A model generated the notes under the pieces. That model had not been told where the DNA came from. It saw only the letters and a program-made list of their open reading frames with translations, and ran no database searches. 61,818 nt of DNA from Nocardioides luteus (lineage in GTDB: Bacteria; Actinomycetota; Actinomycetes; Propionibacteriales; Nocardioidaceae). Shown here one piece after another: positions 18,152 through 25,253 of this stretch. Both the position numbers and the translations under genes were made by a program. Positions within the stretch are counted from its first letter, which is position 1. Every line of letters starts with the position of its first letter. The stretch covers positions 1 to 61,818 of the forward strand of contig NZ_JZDQ02000036.1 of assembly GCF_000960475.2 (NCBI RefSeq), read 5' to 3'.

Positions 18152-18748
18152 ATGCCCAGAGAGTTCCATTCGCCGATACGTCCCGGGGACGGCTTCTTCG
18201 ACTCCCTCCTCGGGGGCAACGACCCTGCGCTGGTGCAGGAGGCGGCCGACGCGGCGGCGACGGCGCTCGTGCGCGGCGCGCGGGAGAGCGAGGATCCCGC
18301 GGTCGCCGAGCGGATCCTCCACCTGGCCGAGTCCGAGGGCATCGAGACGATCGCCGAGGTCTGGTCGAACTCGCCGGCGGAGTCGCTGGCCGGCTGCCTG
18401 TGGCGGCTCTACCTGCTCCGCAGCTGGGTCTACGCCGACCCGGTCGGCGCCGCGCGCGAGTTCGAGGCCGGGCGGGCGAAGGCCCAGGTCGCGCAGGTCG
18501 TGGCCGGGGTCGCGGAGCCTCCGGGACCGGAGGAGCTCAAGGCGATGGTCGACGAGGTGCTGCGCGGCATCGCCGGCAGCGACTTCGCCGTGGTGCTCCT
18601 TCGCGCTGCGGCCTTCTCCCGCGTCATCGCCGCCGGGCGCGCGGCCCTGGACCCGGATGCGGCCGCCAAGGACGTACGCAACATGCTGCAGCTCTCCGAG
18701 CAGCTCGAGGCCGCGGGACATGCGGAGCTCGATCACCGGCTGACCTGA
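18152..18748 (+). CDS. Hypothetical helical protein (198 aa)
   Basis: I do not recognise the family. The 198-residue product starts MPREFHSPIRPGDGFFDSLL and is rich in Ala/Glu/Leu, consistent with an all-helical fold. It has no signal peptide, membrane segment or metal motif. It begins 54 bp after hrpA on the same strand and could be cotranscribed with it. Strong third-position GC supports real coding. An upstream ATG at 18116 in the same frame would add a less likely N terminus. Confidence 0.75.
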   Translation: MPREFHSPIRPGDGFFDSLLGGNDPALVQEAADAAATALVRGARESEDPAVAERILHLAESEGIETIAEVWSNSPAESLAGCLWRLYLLRSWVYADPVGAAREFEAGRAKAQVAQVVAGVAEPPGPEELKAMVDEVLRGIAGSDFAVVLLRAAAFSRVIAAGRAALDPDAAAKDVRNMLQLSEQLEAAGHAELDHRLT

Positions 18749-18811
18749 GGTGTCGCCATGCGTGCGGTAGCCTCCTGCTCGCTTTGATGTGGCTGAGGTT
18801 GGCGGCACCGT

Positions 18812-18817
18812 TACACT
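18812..18817 (+). promoter_or_regulatory. Candidate -10 element TACACT for the multibranched RNA
   Basis: TACACT lies 7 bp before the left arm of the RNA structure at 18825, so transcription would begin exactly at the base of the closing stem. A TTGATG at 18784-18789 is too far away (22 bp) to be a good -35, but actinobacterial promoters often lack one. Confidence 0.4.
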
Positions 18818-18824
18818 GGTGGCC

Positions 18825-18913
18825 GAACACGTCGGGCTGCGGCAGCCCCGGGTCCCAACTTCAGCCGCTACGAGCGGCCTTGCGCCGTGAGGCGCTCCCG
18901 GTCCGGCGTGTTC
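18825..18913 (+). ncRNA. Candidate structured RNA: three hairpins closed by an 11-bp stem
   Basis: The arms GAACACGTCGG (18825-18835) and CCGGCGTGTTC (18903-18913) pair over 11 bp with a single G-U. Between them are three perfect hairpins: GGCTG-CGG-CAGCC (18835-18847), GCCGCT-ACG-AGCGGC (18864-18878) and GCGCC-GTGA-GGCGC (18882-18895; the loop fits GNRA). The result is a compact four-way-junction fold. A -10-like TACACT is just upstream and the GTG of a PemK-like gene is 62 nt downstream. It could be a cis-regulatory leader or a free small RNA. I cannot assign it to a known family; tRNA, 6C, TPP and cobalamin motifs do not fit. No protein reading frame fits the segment. Confidence 0.6.
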
Positions 18914-18974
18914 ATCTACTTTGTCGATGTTCCTCGGGACGGGCGGCCACGCAGCCACCGACCGAGGAGCCGAA

Positions 18975-19385
18975 GTGACCGACACCCACCCCGCACCGAA
19001 CGAGGGTGCCATCTCCTACGATCCCGAGATCGGGGACGGCAACGCCGACCCGGGCGAGGTCGTGTGGGGCTGGGTTCCCTACGAGGACGACGCGACCCAG
19101 GGCAAGGACCGGCCCGTCCTCGTGATCGGGCAGAAGGCCGGCGTACTCCTCTGCCTGATGCTGACCAGCAAGGACCACGACCGCGACGAGGCCCAGGAGG
19201 CCCGCTACGGCCGGCACTGGATGGACGTCGGCACCGGCGGCTGGGACCGCCAGGGCCGGCCCTCCGAGGTGCGCCTGGACCGGCTCATCCGGATGGACCC
19301 CGCAGACGTACGCCGTGAGGGCGATGTGCTGGCCAAGGAGATCTTCGACGATGTGATCAAGGCCGCACGCGATCACCTCGCCTGA
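18975..19385 (+). CDS. PemK/MazF-like toxin-family protein
   Basis: A 136-residue protein of the PemK/MazF (CcdB-fold) superfamily. GEVVWGWVPYEDD...KDRPVLVIG is the typical first beta-barrel portion; the later SEVRLDRLIRMD matches the conserved strand of the family. MazF proteins are sequence-specific endoribonucleases, but this actinobacterial subgroup is often chromosomal and its toxicity is unproven. The GTG start follows a GAGGA at 18964-18968. No antitoxin-sized coding region is adjacent on either side, which is unusual. Instead the upstream gap holds a multibranched RNA candidate. Confidence 0.8.
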   Translation: MTDTHPAPNEGAISYDPEIGDGNADPGEVVWGWVPYEDDATQGKDRPVLVIGQKAGVLLCLMLTSKDHDRDEAQEARYGRHWMDVGTGGWDRQGRPSEVRLDRLIRMDPADVRREGDVLAKEIFDDVIKAARDHLA

Positions 19386-19450
19386 GGTCTCCGTCGCTGT
19401 GCTTTCTCAGGAAGTGTCCAGGTACGTATCGTAAAGTGAATCGCTGGTAA

Positions 19451-19481
19451 ACCGGGTCTGTGGTTCGATCGCAGACCCGGT
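19451..19481. terminator. Strong hairpin upstream of solute-binding protein
   Basis: ACCGGGTCTG and CAGACCCGGT form a perfect 10-bp stem with an 11-nt loop, 21 nt before the solute-binding protein start. It may terminate the pemK-like transcript or control translation of the following gene from its leader. There is no U-tract. Confidence 0.6.
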
Positions 19482-19502
19482 CCTGGTGTTGAGATGGAGG
19501 AA

Positions 19503-20867
19503 ATGGTGCGGCGCACGCGGCTGGCAACGGCGCTTCTGGTGACGGTTCTCTCGGCGTCCCTCGCCGCCTGCGGCGGTGATCCGTCAGCGAAGCCCTCGCC
19601 GAGCACCACGACCAAGCCACCGGCCAAGGTGAAGCTCGTCTTCGGGGTCTCCGGCCACAAGACGCTGGTCGACACCTACAAGCAGCTGGCCGCCGAATAC
19701 ACCCAAGAGGTCCCCAACGTCACCGTCGAGGTGAAGTCCTGGCCGACCGCCGACCAGCTCGCCGCGGCGGTCAGCAGCGGGGAGAAGGTCGACGTGGTGC
19801 TCACCCCGCGGGCCGATGTCGCCACGTTCGCCGAGGACAAGCGGATCCAGCCGGTCGACACCCTGCTCGAGGCCCGCAACGTCGACTTCGGCGACAAGTA
19901 CTCCCGCGAGGCGATGGAGGACTTCTCCGTCGAGCGCCGGCTCGAGTGCATGCCCTACTCGGTCTCGCCGCAGGTGGTCTACGTCAACACCGGGCTGATC
20001 GACTTCGACGCGATGAAGGACGAGGGCCTGCCCACGCCCACCGTCCGCGCCGACGGCTCGCTGCGCGGCTGGAGCCTGGAGCAGTTCGGCTCGGTGATGA
20101 AGTACGCCACCGAGCACCACAAGGGTGTCCGCGGCACCTACGTCGAGCAGAACCTCTCCGCGCTGATGCCCTGGCTCGCCGGTGCCGGTGCGACCCTCTT
20201 CGACGACCCGCTGGCTCCGACGACCACGGCGCTGGAGGACTCGGCCGGTGCCTACGAGGACCTGGTCGAGACGCTCACCCAGCCCAACGTGCTGGCCACC
20301 CCGAAGGATCTCCACGGCCGCACCCCGTTCCAGGCCTTCAAGCAGGGCCGCCTGGTCGCGCTGGCCGGTGACCGCTCGCTGGTCTCCGACCTTCGGGCCA
20401 CCGAGGGGATGGAGTGGGACGTGATGCCGATGCCAGGCGGCAACGGCACCACCGGCGACTACGCCGGCCTCTGCATGGGCTCGGACGCCGCCGACCCCGA
20501 CGCCACCGCCGACTTCCTCACCTACCTCATCTCGACCGAGTCGGTCGTGAAGATGGTCCGCACCGGCCACTTCGTGCCGGTCAACTCCGAGGTCGGCTAC
20601 GCCCCGGTCTTCACCCAGCCCGAGCGGAACCCGAAGAACGCCCGCATCTTCACCGACACCGTGCGCGACATGCAGGTCCTCCCCGAGGCCACCCAGCTCG
20701 CCCAGCTCCAGAAGGTCGCCGCCGTCGCCGTCCGCGGCTCGTTCGCGGTCACCGAGCCCGACCAGGTCGAGGACTTCGCGGTCCAGATCGACGAGCTCTC
20801 CAAGACCGTCTTCCCCCAGCACAACCCGTCGAACTCCCCGTCCCCCTCCACCTCACCCAGCTCTTAG
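19503..20867 (+). CDS. Lipoprotein extracellular solute-binding protein (ABC importer family 1)
   Basis: A 454-residue lipoprotein. The Lys/Arg n-region and hydrophobic core end in the lipobox LAACGG (Cys near residue 23), followed by a Ser/Pro/Thr-rich linker. The body has the periplasmic-binding-protein fold of the MalE-like family (KLVFGVSG, NTGLIDFDAM, FQAFKQGRLVALAGD). It would capture a sugar or oligosaccharide at the cell surface. No permease or ATPase genes are adjacent, so it is an orphan binding protein that must share a transporter. The start is the ATG at 19503 or the GTG at 19506, both next to GGAGGA. The C terminus is a Ser/Pro tail. Confidence 0.9.
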   Translation: MVRRTRLATALLVTVLSASLAACGGDPSAKPSPSTTTKPPAKVKLVFGVSGHKTLVDTYKQLAAEYTQEVPNVTVEVKSWPTADQLAAAVSSGEKVDVVLTPRADVATFAEDKRIQPVDTLLEARNVDFGDKYSREAMEDFSVERRLECMPYSVSPQVVYVNTGLIDFDAMKDEGLPTPTVRADGSLRGWSLEQFGSVMKYATEHHKGVRGTYVEQNLSALMPWLAGAGATLFDDPLAPTTTALEDSAGAYEDLVETLTQPNVLATPKDLHGRTPFQAFKQGRLVALAGDRSLVSDLRATEGMEWDVMPMPGGNGTTGDYAGLCMGSDAADPDATADFLTYLISTESVVKMVRTGHFVPVNSEVGYAPVFTQPERNPKNARIFTDTVRDMQVLPEATQLAQLQKVAAVAVRGSFAVTEPDQVEDFAVQIDELSKTVFPQHNPSNSPSPSTSPSS

Positions 20868-20869
20868 CG

Positions 20870-21016
20870 GCCGAGAGGTCGCTGCGGCCGGCCGAGAGGT
20901 CGCTGCGGCCGGCCGAGACGTCACTGCGGCCGGCCGAGACGTCACGTACGTCGGTCGAGGCGTCGCGTACGTCGATCGAGACGTCGCGTACGTCGGCCGA
21001 GACGGCAGAGCCCTGC
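20870..21016 (+). repeat. 21-bp tandem array, seven units
   Basis: Units begin at 20870, 20891, 20912, 20933, 20954, 20975 and 20996, an exact 21-bp period. The unit is GCCGAGAGGTCGCTGCGGCCG, drifting through GACGTCACTGC to GACGTCGCGTACGTCG. It starts 3 bp after the solute-binding protein stop codon. The last unit merges into a large hairpin, and another 21-bp unit (TCGGCCGACGGGGCTGACGCT) is repeated at 21021 and 21042. Confidence 0.9.
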
Positions 21017-21030
21017 CATCTCGGCCGACG
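20991..21030. terminator. Long hairpin in the 21-bp repeat element, copy A
   Basis: CGTCGGCCGAGA and TCTCGGCCGACG pair over 12 bp, then a single mismatch, then GGCA/TGCC around a 6-nt loop. The same architecture with a compensated base pair occurs at 33272-33311. The position after a plus-strand gene and facing rnd suggests a bidirectional terminator. Confidence 0.75.
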
Positions 21031-21097
21031 GGGCTGACGCTTCGGCCGACGGGGCTGACGCTTCGGCAGAACCGAGGTCCGGGGTCAGGACTCGAGA

Positions 21098-21179
21098 TCC
21101 GCGCTTCGCGCGGTCACTCCCTCGCTCGGCGCGAGCGGACGAGCAAGCTCGCCGCTCGACCTCGCTCAGTTCGTCTCGG
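21098..21179 (+). repeat. Dispersed ~82-bp repeat, copy 3 (overlaps rnd stop)
   Basis: This is almost identical to copies at 8126 and 10200, differing mainly near its right end (CTCAGTTCGTCTCGG). The final ~14 bp encode the last four residues and the stop codon of RNase D on the minus strand. Confidence 0.85.
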
Positions 21180-22431
21180 CGTGCAGGACGGCGTCGGTGA
21201 GGAGCGGGGCGGTGAGGGCGATCTGCCAGCCGCGGGCGCCGAAGCCGGAGAGGATCTCGATGATGCCGTCGAGGAGGGCGCCGGGGTCGCGGGTCTTCGG
21301 GGGCGTCCACATGGCGCGGCGCAGGAAGTCGGGGGTGAGCAGGTTCTCCGCGGGCAGGTTGCGGGCCTCGGCGAGCGCGTTGACGGACTCACGGGCCAGC
21401 GCGAGCCGTCGGGCGGCGACGGGGTCCTTGTCGGCCCAGGCGCGCGGCGGGGGAGGACCCTCGGCCCGCGGGGTCCGCACCGGGAGCTCGTCCTCGTCCA
21501 TCGTGACCGCGCGGTTGAGCGCCTTCACCCAGGAGGTCGCGTAGCGTTCGGCACCGCGGCCGTGGAACCCCTTCAGCGCGAGCAGCGAAGCCTTGTCCTG
21601 CGGCAGCTCCTGCGCGGCGGCCACGATCGCAGCGTCGGGGATGATCCGGCTCGGGGTGACGTCACGCTGCTGCGCGATCCGGTCGCGCTCGGTCCACAGC
21701 TCACGTACGGCGGCGAGACCGCGGCGGCCGCGGACCCGGTGCATGCCGGAGGTGCGCCGCCAGGCATCCGTACGCACCGGCGCCTCGAACCCGCGCAGCC
21801 AGTCGAACTCCTGGCGGGCCCAGGCGTCCTTCCCCGCCGCGACGAGCTCGTCGGCCAGCGCGTCGCGCAGCTCGACGAGCACCTCGACGTCCAGCGCGGC
21901 GTACTCGAGCCAGGCGTCCGGCAGCGGCCGGGTCGACCAGTCGGCCGCGGAGTGCTCCTTGAGCATGGTGAAGCCCAGCACCGTCTCGACCAGGGTGCCG
22001 AGCCCGACCCGCGGATAGCCGAGCAGCCGGCCCGCGAGCTCGGTGTCGAACAGGGCGGACGGATGCAGGCCGAGGTCGCTGAGACAGGGGAGGTCCTGGG
22101 TGGCGGCGTGCAGGATCCACTCGGTGCCCTCGAGCGCCTCGACCAGCGGCTGCATGGTGGTCAGCTCGATCGGGTCGATCAGCCAGATCCCGGCACCTTC
22201 GCGGCGCAGCTGGATCAGGTAGGCACGGTTGGAGTAGCGGTAGCCGGAGGCACGCTCGGCGTCGATCCCGACCGGTCCGGTCCCGGCGGCGATGGCCGCG
22301 GCGGCCTTGGCCAAGCCCTCGTCGGTGTCGGTCACCGGAGGCAGCCCGTCGCGCAGGGTCAGCAGCGGCGCCGGAGCAGCATCTTCTGGTGTGTCCGGCC
22401 CCGTCTCGGCCTCGGTGTTCTCTTCGATCAC
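21166..22431 (-). CDS. rnd: Ribonuclease D (DEDD exonuclease with HRDC domain)
   Basis: A 421-residue 3'-5' exoribonuclease. The three DEDD exonuclease motifs appear as GIDAERASG (ExoI), AATQDLPCL (ExoII) and YAALDVEVL (ExoIII, YxxxD). An HRDC domain (about residues 225-300) and a C-terminal region follow. It trims the 3' ends of stable RNAs. The GTG start at 22431 overlaps the stop of the DUF3000 gene by 4 nt (GTGA), so the two are translationally coupled, an arrangement conserved in actinobacteria. Its stop codon lies inside a dispersed repeat, so its last residues (AETN) may have been replaced by insertion. Confidence 0.93.
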   Translation of the reverse strand: MIEENTEAETGPDTPEDAAPAPLLTLRDGLPPVTDTDEGLAKAAAAIAAGTGPVGIDAERASGYRYSNRAYLIQLRREGAGIWLIDPIELTTMQPLVEALEGTEWILHAATQDLPCLSDLGLHPSALFDTELAGRLLGYPRVGLGTLVETVLGFTMLKEHSAADWSTRPLPDAWLEYAALDVEVLVELRDALADELVAAGKDAWARQEFDWLRGFEAPVRTDAWRRTSGMHRVRGRRGLAAVRELWTERDRIAQQRDVTPSRIIPDAAIVAAAQELPQDKASLLALKGFHGRGAERYATSWVKALNRAVTMDEDELPVRTPRAEGPPPPRAWADKDPVAARRLALARESVNALAEARNLPAENLLTPDFLRRAMWTPPKTRDPGALLDGIIEILSGFGARGWQIALTAPLLTDAVLHAETN

Positions 22432-23066
22432 GCGCCTCGCTGCCCTCGCCGGCTCGGCATGACGGTGACGCCCTCCGGCACCGGAGGAAGTCCCGCGGCC
22501 GTGCAGAGCAGCTCGCCCCACGCCTCGGTGTGCGGTCGCAGGTCCAGCTCGCCGGACGGCGTGCCCACCGGTGTCCAGGACGCGCGGATCTCGATCTGGG
22601 CGGTGCCGTCCTCGTCGGCCATCCCGCCGTAGGACTCGGTGGCGACGCGGGTCACGGTGCCGGCCGCCGCGACGTGCGAGGCGCCGTGACCGGACAGCGC
22701 GTCGAGGAGCCAGGACCAGCCGACCTCGCCCAGCAGCGGGTCGCTGATGTGCTCGACGTCGATGTCGGCCCGGACGTACGCCACCAGCCGGAACGTGCCG
22801 GGCAGTCCGTGCACCGTGCCCCAGGCGTCGTTGCCGTCCGGGTCGTGCAGCAGGATCAGCCGTCCGGTCGCCACGTCGACGTCGTCGACGGTGACATCGG
22901 CCGACAGGGCCGCGGCGTACGGAGCGATCCGCTGGGGCGCCGGCATCTCCTCGGCCAGCACCTCGGGGCGGAAGGTCGCGGCGTGCATTCCTGCCGCGGC
23001 GGACCGGAACACGGCAGGACCGCTCTCCGGTCCCGCGGCGGGACGCGACTCTCCACGGACGACCAT
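22428..23066 (-). CDS. DUF3000 family protein
   Basis: A 212-residue cytosolic protein matching the actinobacterial DUF3000 family in length and in position directly upstream of RNase D. The segments AYVRADIDVEHISDPLLGEV and GWSWLLDALSGHG are the recognisable core. The function of the family is unknown; its constant pairing with rnd suggests a link to RNA processing. The chosen start (MVVRGESRP) lies in the divergent promoter region facing hemE. The C-terminal stop overlaps the rnd start codon. Confidence 0.85.
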   Translation of the reverse strand: MVVRGESRPAAGPESGPAVFRSAAAGMHAATFRPEVLAEEMPAPQRIAPYAAALSADVTVDDVDVATGRLILLHDPDGNDAWGTVHGLPGTFRLVAYVRADIDVEHISDPLLGEVGWSWLLDALSGHGASHVAAAGTVTRVATESYGGMADEDGTAQIEIRASWTPVGTPSGELDLRPHTEAWGELLCTAAGLPPVPEGVTVMPSRRGQRGA

Positions 23067-23136
23067 GTGAACAGGGTATGTCTTCTGCGCGATTCGCGAT
23101 GTGCGTACACGCCGCACCGGATGGGACCATTGCCCG

Positions 23137-24219
23137 GTGGCCGCTGTGAATACTCCTGGGAAGACCTCCGACGTGCTCGCATCTTCCCCGTTCCTGCAGG
23201 CGCTCGCGGGGCAGAAGCCGAGCCGTACGCCGGTGTGGTTCATGCGCCAGGCCGGCCGCTCGCTGCCCGAGTACCTGAAGGTGCGCGAGGGCATCGGCAT
23301 GCTCGAGTCCTGCCAGAACGCCGAGCTGATCACCGAGATCACCCTCCAGCCCGTACGCCGCTACGGGGTCGACGCGGCCATCTTCTTCTCCGACATCGTG
23401 CTGCCGCTGAAGGCGGTCGGGGTCGACCTCGAGATCAAGCCCGGTGTGGGCCCCGTGGTCGCCGAGCCGGTGCGCACCATGGCCGACGTCGAGGCGATCC
23501 CGGACCTGACCCCGGAGCACGTCCCCTACATCACCGAGGCCGTCCAGAACCTCACCGGTGAGCTGGCCGGCATCAACGGCGGCACCCCGCTGATCGGCTT
23601 CGCCGGCGCCCCGTTCACGGTCGCCTCCTACCTGGTCGAGGGCGGCCCCTCGAAGGAGTACGCCAAGACCAAGGCGCTCATGTTCGGTGCTCCCGACGTG
23701 TGGGAGGCCCTGATGCGCAAGATCGCCGGGATCTCCGCCGCGTTCCTCGAGGTCCAGGTCCGCGCCGGTGCCTCCGCGGTGCAGCTCTTCGACTCCTGGG
23801 CCGGCGCCTGCACGCCCGCCGACTACGAGCGCTACGTGCTGCCCCACTCCACCGAGGTGATGACCCGGATCGGTGAGCTCGGTGTCCCGCGGATCCACTT
23901 CGGCGTCAACTCCGCCATGCTCCTGCCGCTGATGGGCAGCGCCGGTGCCGAGGTCGTCGGTGTCGACTGGCGCACCCCGCTGGACTGGGCGATCGACCAG
24001 CTCGGCGATGGCTTCGGCGTCCAGGGCAACCTCGACCCCGCCCTCGTCTTCGCACCCACCGAGGTGATGCTCGAGCAGGCCGGGAAGATCATCGAGACCG
24101 GGCGCCGCGCCAAGGGCCACGTCTTCAACCTCGGCCACGGCGTCATCCCGAGCACCGACCCCGACCAGCTCGCCCGGCTGACGGAGTTCGTCCAGAGCTA
24201 CGAGCCGGCCGAGGGTTGA
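23137..24219 (+). CDS. hemE: Uroporphyrinogen decarboxylase
   Basis: A 360-residue enzyme that decarboxylates the four acetate side chains of uroporphyrinogen III to give coproporphyrinogen III. The N-terminal signature PVWFMRQAGRSLPEY and the second signature GFAGAPFTVASYLVEGG are intact, and the DIVLPL segment holds the catalytic Asp region. A GTG start at 23137 is used; GTG 23146 is an alternative and neither has a strong ribosome binding site. In many actinobacteria hemE is followed directly by hemY and hemQ. Here those genes lie about 9 kb away, beyond a sulfur island. Its 3' end overlaps the convergent lysR gene by 22 bp. Confidence 0.96.
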   Translation: MAAVNTPGKTSDVLASSPFLQALAGQKPSRTPVWFMRQAGRSLPEYLKVREGIGMLESCQNAELITEITLQPVRRYGVDAAIFFSDIVLPLKAVGVDLEIKPGVGPVVAEPVRTMADVEAIPDLTPEHVPYITEAVQNLTGELAGINGGTPLIGFAGAPFTVASYLVEGGPSKEYAKTKALMFGAPDVWEALMRKIAGISAAFLEVQVRAGASAVQLFDSWAGACTPADYERYVLPHSTEVMTRIGELGVPRIHFGVNSAMLLPLMGSAGAEVVGVDWRTPLDWAIDQLGDGFGVQGNLDPALVFAPTEVMLEQAGKIIETGRRAKGHVFNLGHGVIPSTDPDQLARLTEFVQSYEPAEG

Positions 24220-25112
24220 GAGCGGGCAGCCGTCTCGGCGAGCAGATCGAGCAGGCTGCGCGCCCCCGAGGTCGTACGCGCGTTGTGCCGCTGCACCGCG
24301 ACCATCGTCACCCGGGAGCGGTCCCCGGCGAGCGGGCGCACGGTGATGTGCCCGCCGGTCTCGCGCGGGTCGCCGACGACGCTGTAGTCGGGCAGGAGAG
24401 TGAGCCCGAGGCCCTCGCCGACCATCATCTTGCCCATCTCGGCGCCGTCGGTGGCGTGCCAGTGATGGGGGAGCCGGCGGCCGAAGACGCGGTGGGCGAA
24501 GCGGTACATCAGGTAGCCCGAGCGCATCCCGACGAACGGCTCCTCGCGGAGCTCGTCGACGGTGATCTCCTCGCGTGAGGTGAGAGGGTGGCCGGCGGGC
24601 AGGACCACGATCGGCCGCCCGTGGAGGAGCACCGTGCCCTCGACCGTCGGCGGCAGGTCGTCGCCGTCGAGCAGGTTGACCAGTCCGATGTCGATCGTGC
24701 CCTCGGTCAGGGCGAGGTAGATGTCCTCCTGCACCATCGTGCGCACCTCGACGCTCGTGCGCGGGTGCTCGTCCGCGAACCTCCGCAACGTCGGCAGCAG
24801 CACCGTCGAGGTGCCCGCATGGACCGTGCCGACCCGGACCGAGCTGACCCCGGCGTGCTGGTCGCCCGCCGCCAGGCGGAGCCGGTCGACGGCCTCGAGC
24901 ACGTCGGACATGGAGTGGAGCAGGTCCTGGCCCTCGCGGCTGATCCGGGCGCCCGCCCGGCGTCGGTCGAGCAGGGTCACGCCGAGCTCGCGCTCGAGCT
25001 TGGTGATCGCCTCGCTCAGGGCCGGCTGGGAGATGTGGAGCTGCTCGCTCGCGCGGCGCAGCGAGCCGTGCTGGGTCACGGCCGCGATGTACTCCAGCTG
25101 CTCGATCCTCAT
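24198..25112 (-). CDS. LysR-family transcriptional regulator
   Basis: A 304-residue LysR regulator. The N-terminal HTH is MRIEQLEYIAAVTQHGSLRR followed by ASEQLHISQPALSEAITKLE. The remainder is the periplasmic-binding-like co-inducer domain. A good ribosome binding site (AGGGAG, 5 nt spacing) supports the ATG at 25112. It is divergent from the first flavin monooxygenase of the sulfur island and very probably controls it, in the manner of CysB/Cbl or SsuR. The co-inducer may be a sulfur metabolite, which is inference. Confidence 0.92.
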   Translation of the reverse strand: MRIEQLEYIAAVTQHGSLRRASEQLHISQPALSEAITKLERELGVTLLDRRRAGARISREGQDLLHSMSDVLEAVDRLRLAAGDQHAGVSSVRVGTVHAGTSTVLLPTLRRFADEHPRTSVEVRTMVQEDIYLALTEGTIDIGLVNLLDGDDLPPTVEGTVLLHGRPIVVLPAGHPLTSREEITVDELREEPFVGMRSGYLMYRFAHRVFGRRLPHHWHATDGAEMGKMMVGEGLGLTLLPDYSVVGDPRETGGHITVRPLAGDRSRVTMVAVQRHNARTTSGARSLLDLLAETAARSQPSAGS

Positions 25113-25203
25113 GGCACTCCCTTGGCGGTGATCGGTCATCCCGAGCGGGTGATCGGTGATCGCTGGCGTCCAGCCGACGCCCACCCGCTCATTCTCTACT
25201 AAT

Positions 25204-25215
25204 TTAGTCGACTAA
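25204..25215. promoter_or_regulatory. Perfect 12-bp palindrome TTAGTCGACTAA
   Basis: TTAGTCGACTAA sits in the 141-bp divergent promoter between lysR and the first monooxygenase gene, 38 bp before the latter's start. It is AT-rich against a ~70% GC background, so it probably overlaps a promoter and serves as an operator for the sulfur island. Confidence 0.55.
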
Positions 25216-25253
25216 GGATGCAAGGTTCCACGACACAAGACTGAGAGGGCGCG

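Noticed and set aside
18825..18913. tRNA or known riboswitch
   Set aside because: The closing stem is 11 bp, the loops are 3-4 nt, and there is no anticodon loop, TTC loop or TPP, cobalamin, SAM or FMN consensus.
14009..19012. Open frame of about 1667 codons opposite hrpA
   Set aside because: It spans a well-supported helicase gene, has no recognisable domain and reads as biased Arg/Leu/Gly/Asp sequence, so it is an antisense shadow.
19451..19481. Partial tRNA (loop GGTTCGATCG resembles a T loop)
   Set aside because: Only one 10-bp stem exists, there is no anticodon or D arm upstream and no acceptor pairing, so it is a hairpin, not a tRNA.
20870..21016. CRISPR array
   Set aside because: The 21-bp units are contiguous with no unique spacers, and no cas genes are present.
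22431..24138. N-terminal extension of RNase D through hemE on the minus strand
   Set aside because: The frame remains open but overlaps DUF3000 and hemE. The GTG at 22431 overlapping the DUF3000 stop is the natural start.
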